NCBI GenBank assembly: GCA_964036045.1
Contig: OZ038380.1
Location: 172,969,529-173,033,528, forward strand
Direction of reading: 5' to 3'
Length of the DNA: 64,000 nt
Source: Eutreptiella sp. 'Long Island Sound 2002'
Lineage: Eukaryota; Euglenozoa; Euglenophyceae; Eutreptiales; Eutreptiaceae
A program made the translations under genes and the position numbers. The notes beneath the pieces were generated by a model. That model did not search any database. It was not told where the DNA came from and saw only the letters and a program-made list of their open reading frames with translations. Positions 8,647-19,787 of this stretch are shown piece by piece; positions within the stretch are counted from its first letter, which is position 1; every line of letters begins with the position of its first letter.

Positions 8647-11145
8647 ATGGACCCAAGAAAGGAGGACGCCGACGTGAAGACGGCGCCAGCGCCTGAGGCA
8701 CCGGCAAGGCCGGCACCTGGCGCTGTACCTTCGGCGGAGCCCTTACATGGGCCAGTGGATACGGCTGAGGACTCCCTGGATGGACTCCAGACGGCCTTCG
8801 GGGCCCTGTCCGTCGAAGAGGTGGTCGTGGTCACTCAGCCTGTAAAGAGGAAGAGAAGTGAGAGCGAGAAGGATGCTGGAGAAGGAGCAGACGAAGGAGA
8901 GGAGCAAGGGCAAGACCTGACTAATGTCCCAACCTTCGAAGGCGCACCAAGCGCTTCTGGCCTCCACGCATCACCCTCTCCTATGACCACCACACTCCCA
9001 GTCGCTGCAACATCCACTTCCTCAACCAACCCGCCTATGGCAGAGGGCACAGGCTTTACTGGCATGCCTCCCTACCCCGCCTATGGTATGGGCCCACCTA
9101 CCACTGCGCTCCATGAGGCAACTACTGCCAGTGAGCCGGTGGCTTCCAGCTCTGCGCCGCGATGGTATGCGGCTGACTATCCCCATCCACTACACGCTAC
9201 TGGAACCTATATGGATGTTCCTGGGTATGCTCCTGGGTATGCACCTGGGTATGCACCCTTGAGTGGGTTGAGGAGAGGACCAGAGTCTCTTGGAGGCAGG
9301 AGTAGAGGATCGGGAAGATCCTCCAACAGGTCCCTGACGCGGTCGGAGATCAATGAGGTGCTCCGAGGAGCCACTTCAAAAATCGTGGGCGACCTCACAC
9401 AAGAGATCCGTGAGAAGCTGGAGACCCTGATGATCCCGCCCCAAACGTCACCTATCTCGGTGGGAATGTCACCCCACCGAGTACAGGCTAACCACCTGAC
9501 GGCAGGGTTGACAAATACCCTGGGGAGCCTGAGGAGCAGACCGATGCCGACGCCTGCAGCTATTCCGAGAAGTCCCTTCGTGCCGAGAACGGCCCAGCCG
9601 CCCTACAGGCACGTGACGAACTCGACGAGGGCCGAGCTGGACCGGCTGGGGCTGACAGCCTTAAGGGCTATGGTGGATGTGGAGCCTTATGGCTCCAGTG
9701 ATCTAAGCGGAGACCCCTCCGATGACGAGCCGCCGTCGATGGATTCTTCTTCGCCCTCAGATGACGATGACCCTGAGGACCCCGAGGACCCCAAGGGTAA
9801 GAAGAAGAAGAAGAAGAAGAAGAAGACCCGACGCCCTGAAGGACGCCGAGCTCAGAAGGCGAAGGCTATTGCCACGTCCAAGATAGTGGTGAACCTGCCT
9901 GAGTTCACAGGCAAGGACCTCAGCGAGTTCGCTGAGAACTTTGGCCGGTTCCTACGACTGACCGGCCAAACCCACGCGAGTGGGCGAGTGAAGTGCGATC
10001 TGCTCCTGCAGTGCTGCAAGACCAAGTACCTGGAGAAGCAGGTCAGGCAGATCGTGACTAACTCCGCCACCTTTGCCGATGTGTTGGTTGCCCTGGAGAG
10101 GCAGTACCCAAGCTACGAAACCGACCTCTCCATCAGGGTCGAGATCCAGAACCTACCCGTGCTGCCCAACAACCCCAAGCCTGGCAGGGTATCTGAGCTG
10201 TTGGCTGATCTGGATCACTGGGCTGGACGACTGACGCCCGGGTCCTACAGCAGCGACGACCTGCTATTCTGGTTGGTGGCCAAGCTCCCTCGAGAGCTAT
10301 GGAACGAGTGCCGTTTGACGGCTGAGCGCAAGGCTAGATCCCTCCACTACGAGGATCTATGCGTGCTGCTCCTGGAGATGGCGCTGGAGAAGGAGAGCGA
10401 CCAGCACCTGAATAACTACCGTCCTGGTGGTGGAGGTTCTGGAGGCAAAGGGTACCAAGGGTCCCGACCTGGGCAGGGGACTACCCCCAAACACGCCCAC
10501 GCCCGTACCATGGAGAACGTGAAGGAGCTATTCTGGTGTGATGCCAGAGATGAGCAGGGCCACCTGCAGCACGCCTCTGACTGCGAGCAGCGAGACTGCT
10601 TCGTCGTCCAGGGGAAGCAGCAGGAGAAGAACACCGGCGCCAAAGCGAAGCTGCCGGATCATTACCGCTGCACCATCACGTGTGCATTCTGCGGTAAGCG
10701 GAAGCACTACGAGGATGAGTGCTACCATAAGCAACGCCTATCGGCGAAGCTTAAGGGGGAAGATCCTGGCAAAGGCTCAGGCAAAGGTGGAGGCAAGGCC
10801 AAAGGCAACGACTCCGGCAAGGGCAAGTCGAAAGGACGTGGTCAAGGTGGTCAAGACAAGGGTCAAGGTGGACGAGGAGGAGGCGCTAACCGCCAGACCG
10901 ACAACAAGAACAAGGACAAGAACGGAGGCAACCCCAACCCTAATCCAGGGGGGAACTCCGAGCCCTCTGGAGGGCAGTCTGGACCTACCACACGCTCACA
11001 AACGCAGGCCCAGCAAGAACAAGGAGCCAAGCGTGAGCATGCAGGTGGTGATGACGGCAACGCTAAGAAGAGGAGCCGTTTCATGAGGATGGCCCGCAAA
11101 TTGCGGAACAAGGGGTTCGAGGTGACCTGTCCCGCTGAGTTCTGA
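8647..11145 (+). CDS. gag: A1 Gag polyprotein
   Basis: This open frame of 832 residues starts at ATG 8647, about 100 bp after the 5' LTR. Its N-terminal half is Pro/Ser/Ala-rich, with a short Pro-Gly-Tyr-Ala tandem repeat (from 9219) and a run of nine Lys (about 9798-9830). A capsid-like helical region covers about 9890-10400. Next come a Cys/His cluster (HASDC, RDC, HYRCTITC) and the knuckle CAFCGKRKHYEDEC near 10690, then a Gly/Lys/Asn-rich basic tail. It ends in TGA (11143-11145) followed by CGG, and pol continues in the same frame. It is 95% or more alike to A2 Gag by eye. The role would be particle assembly and RNA packaging. Confidence 0.85.
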   Translation: MDPRKEDADVKTAPAPEAPARPAPGAVPSAEPLHGPVDTAEDSLDGLQTAFGALSVEEVVVVTQPVKRKRSESEKDAGEGADEGEEQGQDLTNVPTFEGAPSASGLHASPSPMTTTLPVAATSTSSTNPPMAEGTGFTGMPPYPAYGMGPPTTALHEATTASEPVASSSAPRWYAADYPHPLHATGTYMDVPGYAPGYAPGYAPLSGLRRGPESLGGRSRGSGRSSNRSLTRSEINEVLRGATSKIVGDLTQEIREKLETLMIPPQTSPISVGMSPHRVQANHLTAGLTNTLGSLRSRPMPTPAAIPRSPFVPRTAQPPYRHVTNSTRAELDRLGLTALRAMVDVEPYGSSDLSGDPSDDEPPSMDSSSPSDDDDPEDPEDPKGKKKKKKKKKTRRPEGRRAQKAKAIATSKIVVNLPEFTGKDLSEFAENFGRFLRLTGQTHASGRVKCDLLLQCCKTKYLEKQVRQIVTNSATFADVLVALERQYPSYETDLSIRVEIQNLPVLPNNPKPGRVSELLADLDHWAGRLTPGSYSSDDLLFWLVAKLPRELWNECRLTAERKARSLHYEDLCVLLLEMALEKESDQHLNNYRPGGGGSGGKGYQGSRPGQGTTPKHAHARTMENVKELFWCDARDEQGHLQHASDCEQRDCFVVQGKQQEKNTGAKAKLPDHYRCTITCAFCGKRKHYEDECYHKQRLSAKLKGEDPGKGSGKGGGKAKGNDSGKGKSKGRGQGGQDKGQGGRGGGANRQTDNKNKDKNGGNPNPNPGGNSEPSGGQSGPTTRSQTQAQQEQGAKREHAGGDDGNAKKRSRFMRMARKLRNKGFEVTCPAEF

Positions 11146-14100
11146 CGGGGACGCTCTGGTGGCACCCAAGACCTGGTGTTTTGGGTACGTATCCGACTAG
11201 GGGGACGCGAATACCTGGGGGTATTGGATACTGGCGCCACAATATCTATAGTGGCCAAGAAAATTTTACCTTGTGGGAGCCTGAAGAACACCATGACCAC
11301 CGCCGCTATACGCATGGGGGATGGACATGTGGTGCACAGCTGCGGGGACTGTGAAGTGGAGGTACCTATGGGCTCCCGGACTATCGCCCATCGGTTCTAT
11401 GTGATGGACACTGAGGCCTTCGACTTTGTACTGGGTACTGACTTCTTCGTACAGCACTCCAAGATACAATCCCTGACGCTGCAAGCGCCCTACCTCCTCT
11501 ACGTGGACCACGGCAGTGGCAGAGAGTCTGTGCCACTGGAGCAGTCGGAACATACCTCGAGTTACCTGAGACTATCGAAGGAGGAGCCCTCGAACATGAT
11601 GGCGGCCTCCAAAACTGAGGACTATCAACTACTGGGGGAAGTCCTAGACCAAGGTCTGAAGGAGTTGGGTTACTCTCGAGAAGACCTAAGTGTGGAGTTG
11701 TTCGCCAGCGACAAGCAACATGTACTGGGCCTTTACTGCAGCAAGGGGAAGAACTGCAGCTACAAATTTTACTGGCCCTCTTTCGGGATGGCCTACGGGA
11801 ACCCCAGGTTCAGTGAACTGGGGAAGGTGCTGACCAAGGTGGCCTTGGAACGCTCCTGTATGGTCCTGTGGTCCCCCGATTGGGGAGCCCATGGGGGCAA
11901 CGAGTACTGGCGAAACCTCCTGGACAGGCTGACTATCAGCTCTGTTCGTTTGCCTGATGAGGCCATCTACGTGCCTCTGGGACGCAAGACGCCTATTGGG
12001 AAGCCCGGATGGGGGAGTATGCTCAGCGTGGTGGACGGAAGTCTTACCACCATCCCCTGGGAGGACCTGGACCCTACTCTGGTCCAGGCTATACAACGAG
12101 AAAGCGATGGACTCGCCTTGGGTGACTTGAAGGATCGCCTACGACCTCAAGATGCTGTTGAGACTACACCCGGAAGAGATGAGTACGTCGTGACCTACAC
12201 CAACGCCCCCAACTCTCCCTGTCATGTACCTGTTACTGATGGAGTCTCTGAGTGTGGACTATCTGAGCTACCTAGCTCTATCCACTCAGACGACGAAACT
12301 GAGCACGACGCCTTCTTCGTGCAGACCTGTGTGGAGGAAGTGGAGAACGCCGAGTACGTCGCCCCACTAAAACTCGTACTCTCCATGAGGGTGGAAGACC
12401 CCGTGGACGAGGAGCTGGACCCTCGATCCAGGCTCAGGGAGTATGTGGATTCCAAGAGGAAGTTGGTGGCGAAAAAGCTATGCTACGCGAAGCCTACCCG
12501 CAGCTCATGGCCACTGAAGCAAGGACGTATGGGAGACCTATCCCAATTGAAGGAGGACCTCGAACAGGAGATCACCACCTGGCAAAGGGGGGTGGATCTT
12601 ACGCTCATGAAGAGCGTGTGGGGCGCCCATGTGAGGACCCCAGAGGAGGACGACCTCTCGGAGGAATGTGTATGCGAACCCCCTCGAGCGTGCCTATGTT
12701 GCCATCGTCCACCGGAGATGGTTGAATAAGACCTTCTATATGCCTACCAAGGACTGAAGGATACTACCACCGGCGAAGAGTCGGTGGAGGACCACCTCCC
12801 GACGTCTATTACCCAGGGGGCAAGCAACTTACACTCTGACGAGGACATGGAGGACAAGATCAAGATATTGGACCCGCGGGTACAGAAGCTTATAAGGACC
12901 TATCTGGAGGTGTTCGGAGAACTACCCCCTCCAGCCTCATGTGACAAGCTGGTACAGATGGACCTCAAGCTGAAACCCGAGTTCGTGGGTCACAAGATCC
13001 GGAGGAGACCCTATCCAGCTCCTAAAGAGCAGGCCGACGAGATTGAGCGACGGATACAAGAGTGTATCGACGCTGGCCTAGTCCTGGAATACAAGGACGG
13101 GGACTACCCCCTACACTGCAGCCCCTGTTTCCTGGTGGCTAAACCTGGGTCTACAGCCAAACGGCTGGTAGTGGACTACGGAGAGCTGAACAAAAAGACG
13201 CTGAACCACTCAGGGTCCATTCCCAATATGGAGTCTACCCTGGAGAAGATAGCCTCCTGCCGCTACAAGACCAAGATGGACAAGCGAAGCGGATTCTGGC
13301 AAGTGGCCCTGACGCCCAACGCACAGGAACTACTGGCCTTCATCACCCCTCAGGGGAGGGTGTTCACGTGGAAGGTCATGCCGTTTGGCGTGGCTAGCGC
13401 ACCCGCTCTATTCCAAGAGCTGATGAACAAGATCTTGTCCATCCTACGAAGGAGACCTAAGGTGCAGGAGCTCATATCCCGTGGTGCCCAGATGGAGGCT
13501 CATATCGACGATGTATGCCTCGGTACCAATACCCAGGAGGATCACCTAATCCTCTTGGGTGAGTTCTTTGCGGTCTGCCAGGAGAACCACACTCGACTCA
13601 AGCTGGAGAAGTGTGAGTTCATGCAGGAGACCATGCAGTACTTGGGGTTTGACGTTGGCTATGGGTGGTGGACCCCAGCGGCCTCTAAGGCCAAACCCCT
13701 GATGGATGCCAAGGTATGACACGAAGACCCCATGAAAGGACTTCATGATGTACGCAGTTTCATTGGGGCGTGCAACTTCTATCGCCGCCACATCAAGAAC
13801 TTCACCTACACCAGCGCCGTTCTGACGGACTTGATCAAGAAGAGTACTACTTGGCGCTGGGGCCCACAAGAGCAACAAGCGTTTGACGAGCTCAAAGACA
13901 AGGTAGCCAACGCTAAGTGCTTGGGCGTGCCCAGGGCACAAGGGGAGATTATCCTGGTGACCGACGCCAGCAATGTGGGTGGTGGTGGAACGTTGTTCCA
14001 ATGGCAAGCACTAGAGAAGGAGGAGTTCCACTCGGCCATTTCCCAATGGGGGACGGAAGGTCTCAACCGTGAGCCATCCGTCACAGAGCTCAGGTTTTTT

Positions 14101-15756
14101 CAGCCTTACAGACCACTGAATTTTGCCCTATCCCGTTTAATTTCATCACGCCTTTCAAACTGCTTCATCTCCTGTTGGTAGCCCAGCAATATTTGATTGC
14201 CATTTGTCACTCTCTCTTGGCTATTGGTGCCTCTCTTGGCAGTGCTTTGCACCCAGGGAAATTTACAGTGGCATGATCTTTTTGTACGGGTTCCATTCCC
14301 GCGGCTGTCCTTCGAGGAACCTCGCATTGTGAGCAGTTTGTGATGATGTTTTGGGCGGGAAACCGCCATGTCTCAAAAAGGTCTCAACCGAGATGGAACC
14401 CTCAAGCACAGCTACCCTGACGACAAGTGGGTCCTAGTACCTCTAGGCCACTGGAACTGGAAGTGGAACCAGGCCAGGGGGAACTACTCCACCTATGAGC
14501 AGGAATTGCTCGCGGGTATGCTGGTGCTATCCTCACAAGCACGACTGTTGGGGAGTAACCCTGTGGTCTGGCTGTGCGACCAAGAACCGGTCCGCAGTTT
14601 CCAGAAGGGCCCCCCACCTGAGAAGGCCAAGCTACGTCGCTGGTGGACCTACCTCAGTCAACTACGGCTGACGGTACACCATATCCAGGGAGTGAAGAAC
14701 GAGTGCGCCGACTACATCAGCCGCAACAACTTCGACGCCCTGATTGGTGCCCGGTCTGAAGCGCTGGCTAAGGAGGCGTTCAGCCGTATGGACGTACACC
14801 TGGACCTGAACATGACCATGATACGCCCCCTGGATGGACTCCAACAATCGGAGTACCTGAAGGAGTTTGGGGATATCTACAAGCGCCTGGAGAAACGCCT
14901 TGAACCCCTCCTGGTCAACCAGGACCAGTGGAAGAGGGACAAGAGCTACCTCTGGCACGAGGACCGCATCGTGGTGCCTAGTGACCGAGTCCCAGCGCTG
15001 CTGAAGTGGACCCATGAGTCCAGTGGTCATGTGGGTGCTGACCGTACCCTGAGGCTGTTCAAGCAGTGGTTCCAACCTACGTGGACTGACGACCAACTGC
15101 GGAAAACCCTCCAGCCTATCGTGGACAAGTGCCCGTGCAGGTCCTGTAAACCAGGGGATATCAGGGACAGAGGTCTCTACTCGACCCTGCCCATCCCTCA
15201 CTGTGCTAACAGTGTTCTATACGTGGACTACACGGAGATGCCGAAGTTCGGGGGCTATGACTTCGCCCTCGTGGTAACCTGTGGGTTGACCAGGTTTACC
15301 AGGGTGTTCCCATGTACCAAGCACATTACCGGAGAGGAGACTATCAAGATACTCCTGGAGGAGTGGTTTTGTGTCTATGGGGCGCCCAAGGAGATCAACT
15401 CCGATGAGGACGTACGAGTACGCTCAGATACTGGCTGGTATAAGAGGGTCCTGAGATCCCTCAATGTCCAGGTGTCTACGGGGATTCCCTACTCGCACAC
15501 GAGTAACCCCCTATGTGAGCGACAGATTCGTGTCCTGAAGGAGAACGTCAGGATATGGTGCAAAACTGAACGCACCAGAGACTGGGTGAGACTACTCCCC
15601 GTCATATCCTTGATGATGAACTCCCAAGAGAGTTCAGCTACTGGCTACTCGCCACATGAGCTATTCATGGGGCGCCCGGCATGGTTCCTACATGCCCCCT
15701 ATCCAGAGGACACCCATTCTTCTGTGGGTGAATGGGTTCAAGAGCAACAGGCGAAG
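11146..15756 (+). pseudogene. pol: A1 pol, piece 1: protease, Dam-like domain, RT, RNase H, most of integrase (broken)
   Basis: Pol continues in frame from the gag TGA. Visible in order are the protease DTGA (from 11229), the extra domain with ELFAS and NPRF (about 11700-12060), a charged spacer, RT (MDKRSG, AHIDDV), RNase H (TDASNVGGGG) and integrase (HESSGH, CPCRSC, VDYTEM, SDED, CERQ). Relative to A2 it carries TAA at 12727-12729 (for CAA/Gln), TGA at 13717-13719 (for CGA/Arg) and the 14070-14379 insertion. The codon before SDED is Asn instead of His. It stops at 15756 where element C begins; the last 213 codons resume at 34015. Confidence 0.88.
14070..14379. mobile_element. 310-bp short insertion with 11-bp TSD in A1 RNase H region
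   Basis: A2 has the uninterrupted target. In A1 the 11-mer GGTCTCAACCG occurs at 14059-14069 and again at 14380-14390, with 310 bp of foreign sequence between. The insert begins TGAGCCATCC, ends CTCAAAAA and has no terminal inverted repeats. An 11-bp TSD plus a short A-run suggests a SINE-like retroposon or a truncated LINE product. An 87-codon minus-strand ORF (14369-14106) is present; I do not recognise it. Removing the stretch from GT at 14060 to AG at 14380 would restore the original sequence exactly (see findings). Confidence 0.75.
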
Positions 15757-16425
15757 TGTAATAAGTCAGGGCATTGGGGCCTGTCAGAAGCTTTCTGGAG
15801 GATCTATACTAGACCTCTCCAAGCTTCAAGATCCTAGAACACTAGGATATTTGCTCATATTTGGCTTATATTCCAAGCCTATAGCTTACTGCTAGACTCT
15901 ACTGCTCTTAGGTACACTACAGAGAGCGGAGATCTAGGATACATTAGTAGCCATACATGAATAATCACATCCCATATGCTTATAATGTGATTTAATCATG
16001 TTTTATAGCATTTTAGAAGGTTCTAATGTATTAGAAGCTATTTTGAAGCTGTTTCGAAGCTTCAGATGGCCTGTCGCGACTGTCGCCGTCTTTCGCCGCC
16101 GACAGCAATTTACGTAATGTTGACAAGGCCTGTGATAAGATAGACTACTCAGAAAGTTGATAAAATATAGGTTTTATTGCCTTTTTAATGAGAATTTATT
16201 GTTATATCAATTTTCTTGTTATTTAGGCATGTGAACCCGTATTACTGGACCAGCCAGTTGGTCCAGCTCAATGTTCGTTCACGACTTCGTCTTCTTGCTG
16301 TTGCCTGTGTCCTGTACTTGCCAACAAGATCAATTGTAATGGAGAACATTGGAAACAATTTGTTTTTTAAGTGCAAGACAAGGAAAATGGGTTTTCTATA
16401 TGCACCCAAGCACAAGCATATGACA
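15757..16425 (+). repeat. C 5' LTR (669 bp)
   Basis: Canonical TG...CA ends distinguish it from the A and B LTRs. It is AT-rich with several GAAGC/TTCGAAGC-type repeats near 16025-16065. The sequence right after it (GTCCAGTAATCTGAAG) is not a primer-binding site I can match to a tRNA. Confidence 0.9.
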
Positions 16426-18866
16426 GTCCAGTAATCTGAAGTTCCAGCAGGTCGACGACGACGAGGACGACGAGCAGCAGCTGGGCCAGCGTACGCTGTT
16501 CAAGTAAAGTGAGTTCCTTGCTTGAATTTATCAAAAAGTTCAAGAAACTTTCAAGTTTTGAAGGTATACTTCCTCCTATGGTCAAAGAACCTTCAAATAA
16601 ATTCGAAGACTCCAAGAGCGTAGCGTGAAGCGACCTTTACGCAAGTACGACGACGCCAGAGGCCCCCGAAGAGTTCGAAAAGCCGTCCAGTGGGTTTATT
16701 TCATTGAGTTTGGTGAAGATTGTGAAGGATTTTAGGTTAACAAGAAGTTTCAAATATGTGGTGAACTTCTACAACGCAAGGCGACTTCCCAGCGCTTCAG
16801 CGACGACGACGACGACTTCTACGACGACGACGTGCTGCAGAAGAGCTGCGAGCGAGCTTCCAGAGGCTCTCTTGAGGCTCTTTGAGGCCTAGAGCCATTC
16901 ATTGTGTTGCTTTTGTTTGCTACATGTTGCATACTTCTTGTGGTGCATTTTCAAGGCTTATCTTCTCCTTGCTTACGGTCCTTCAAGAGACCCTATGTCA
17001 AGGGAAGGGACTAAAGGGACGGTCCGTGACTATAAATCCCCACCCCAGTCACTGTTGACCCTCTTGGGAGTCGAAAAGCTTTGAATTCTTTCACATTTCT
17101 TTCAACTCATTGATGTACCAAAAGGCCAAAAATGTCGAAAATGGCCTAACTCATTTCACGCGTATCTTCGCGCCAGTGCGTCGAATCGCGTCAACCAAAG
17201 CGTTATCGTAAACTAGAGAGCGTCAGCTTTAAAATACGCCTTTCACTTTGTTTCAACTCCTGAAGGGCTATTGTCTGTGATTTTTTCAAGATGACCCATG
17301 AATCACTTGTTGCCCAACCCTCTAAAACACCCCAAAATGACATTTGGTGTTTTACGCATTTCTTCGCGCCACTGCGCTGAAAAAATCTGAACTAAGCATT
17401 TTTCGAAAGTAGACAGCAGTACGCTTCTACCCCTCACGTCACTTTCTTGGAATCAGCTTTTTTTCTATTTTTTCTATCTCCAACAATGTCACCCATGAAC
17501 CACACCCCAAAACCCCTCAAAAGTGCCTTTTGTGCTTCCTTCATATCTCCCTGAGAAAAAAGGTTTGAGGTTCGACATTATTTTTCTAAACAACACTGAA
17601 GTACGTGCTTTCTAACCCTGAGTCGTTTTTATTTCCAAAAAATAAGAATGGCTATGGTAAAATTGCAACAACTTACCACACAAACCACTTGGTGAAAAAT
17701 CATGAAAAATGATTTTGGAGGTTTAATCATTTCTCTGAGACCCTGGTGAGTTCGAACCTGAACAAAGGTGTTTTACAAACACTGGAGCATGAAGTTTACG
17801 ACAAATGTTTACTTTGAATTTCTGTGGTCAAGAATGGATTTTTCCCATGGTGGTCAACTTAGTGCATGAAAGCATGTTTTCAACTTTTATGTTCCTGATG
17901 CTGCAAGAAAAAGACATTTCTCAGAGCTTATGGTGTGTTGATCAGTCATCAAAGCTGTGTTGGAAAGGTAATGGTGTCTAGTTTGCAGATATCTAATCAT
18001 TGGATTTTATTGAAAATGGGATGACAGTGAAAAAGTTTGATTTCCTTATGCTTTTTTGATGGTTTTTCAGCATGTGTTGCATGTGAGATTCATGTGTCTC
18101 CCCCCAACTTCTATTTCTCTGAACCTACGATGAGTTGGGGCAACATCAAATACGTTTCGAAAACCTGAGGACATGCCCTACACAGTGCAGATATTCTTTT
18201 TCTGACATCTCAGCAACATAGTACAGAAAAAGGGTGCAGAAGTTGGGCATTTTCAAGGAAAAACATGGTTTTCGGTCATTGTTTTGCAAAACCATTCGCG
18301 ATTTCTTGGTATTCTAACCTTGAATCATTGTATGATATTGCAGTTTGTGATTGTTTGCATCAGTTTTGATTCATTCCTACTAGGCTTAGCCTAGGTAGAA
18401 AGGTAGATACCTTAGCATTACTTAGACACACAGTAAATAGTGAAACATTTTGTTGTCTTTTTCGGCCACAAAACAAACTTTGGCCACAACCATTAACAGA
18501 CCGTTTGCATCCGCCACATTCACCGTCCAAGCCTTTCCCTTCGACTCCCCAGGCTGAGTGGCTCAGTTCGGCTGGCCCGTTGTCATGGGGACAAAGAAGG
18601 CGTGGGGCTTGTTGCCACCAGGGAGTAGGGAGGCGAAAGACGGGTGTGAGCGGAAGGCGGAAGAGAAGACTCAATGCAGGAGCACCCAAGTGAAACATTA
18701 AAAGACCGCATTCGACCAAACCATTGGCATTGACCTCTCTTGGGGTCCTTGTGACCATCCTCCGATGAGAGAGGTTAGTGGTGGTAACTGGTCGCGGGAG
18801 AAGCTTGCAAAACTTACTTGCTCTTACTTACTTAATCTAGCTAGCTAGCTAGCTAACTAGCTAGTG
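16426..18866 (+). other. C internal region, left part, non-coding
   Basis: No credible protein is encoded; the longest ORFs are short and of odd composition. GAC/ACG trinucleotide runs occur at about 16451-16490 and 16798-16845. From about 17100 to 17700 a degenerate repeat of roughly 180-200 bp recurs, with anchors such as ACGC-ATTTCTTCGCGCC (17157 and 17352) and ACCCATGAA (17286 and 17491). A (CTAG)n-like tract at 18835-18864 lies immediately before the A2 insertion point. Confidence 0.6.
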
Positions 18867-18871
18867 TAGGA

Positions 18872-19689
18872 AGTAAGAAAAAGTGCTTTTCCTTTGCTTT
18901 AGGACATACTCTAGTTGTATTAGAGATGCACTGAGCCTCCATGCATTTTTATCTTAGTATTGGTCCAGCCAAAAGTGGTGAGAACACATTTTGACCTATG
19001 GAACCAAACACCCAATCAGGATATGGAGTGGACCCCTTAATCCCCTTTCAATCAGAAGTAAAACATCTTTTCCTGAGTTGACTGAGCACTGACATACCTA
19101 AGGTAGAGCCTATGAATTTATCTATGTTTTTCCATGAATACTTATCTGCCCTAGTGGTATGCACCATAGGGGGTTAGGCACCTCTTTTTGAGAGGTCCTG
19201 GGTTCAATTCCTGGTCAGCCTAACTAAGTAGGAAGATCCCATCTAAGTAGGAAGATCCCATGTGACATGGCAGTGACCTCATCGCCACATACCATGCCAC
19301 CTCAGCACATATGGGACCCAAAACAAAGAGTGCACATCTCCTAAGATGGCACTATGGAGAGAGAGTGATCCTGAGGCAGTTTTCTAACTCTTTTCCCAAA
19401 ACATTTCAGCTATCTCTGTGAATATGCATTCATTTGTATCCTGAGTTGCAGTTTCTGTGAATATCTAATCACCTTTCACTGTTTACACTGCAGCCCTTCA
19501 TGCTTTGATCCTGAATTACCTTCTCCTTGCATACTATTGGCTTGGGCTATCCTGGATTGAGTTGGCTTTACTGTATTTCAACAAACAAAAGCTTTTCATC
19601 ATCCAAAACCAGCAGCAGGACACCCTACAGCAACAACAAGCAGCAGGAGAAGCAAAAACACAGTGCTGAAAACACTATGAAAATTTTCT
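18872..19689 (+). repeat. A2 5' LTR (818 bp)
   Basis: It has the same AG...CT ends as A1. It is 20 bp longer because of a tandem duplication of a segment containing AAGTAGGAAGATCCCAT (about 19225-19262), which its 3' LTR shares. The end reads GAAAATTTTCT against TAAACTTTTCT in the 3' LTR. Confidence 0.9.
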
Positions 19690-19705
19690 GGTAGCAAGAG
19701 GCAGC
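19689..19705 (+). promoter_or_regulatory. A2 primer-binding site
   Basis: TGGTAGCAAGAGGCAG is identical to the A1 site at 8546 and resembles the complement of an initiator Met tRNA 3' end with one extra base. Confidence 0.5.
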
Positions 19706-19787
19706 CTGTCTCTGTGCACCGGCAGCGACCCCGCGCCGTACAACCAGTGCTCCGAGCAGGCAAACATAAGCAGAAGGGTGGATTAAG

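Noticed and set aside
13306-13310. Loss of an RT catalytic Asp in A1 (FWQVA against FWQVD in A2)
   Set aside because: The catalytic Asp of motif A is the one in KMDKRSG, which is intact; the changed residue is outside the catalytic triad.
14106-14369. Minus-strand 87-codon ORF in the 310-bp insert as a processed gene fragment
   Set aside because: The A-run lies at the other end for that orientation and no protein family is recognisable.
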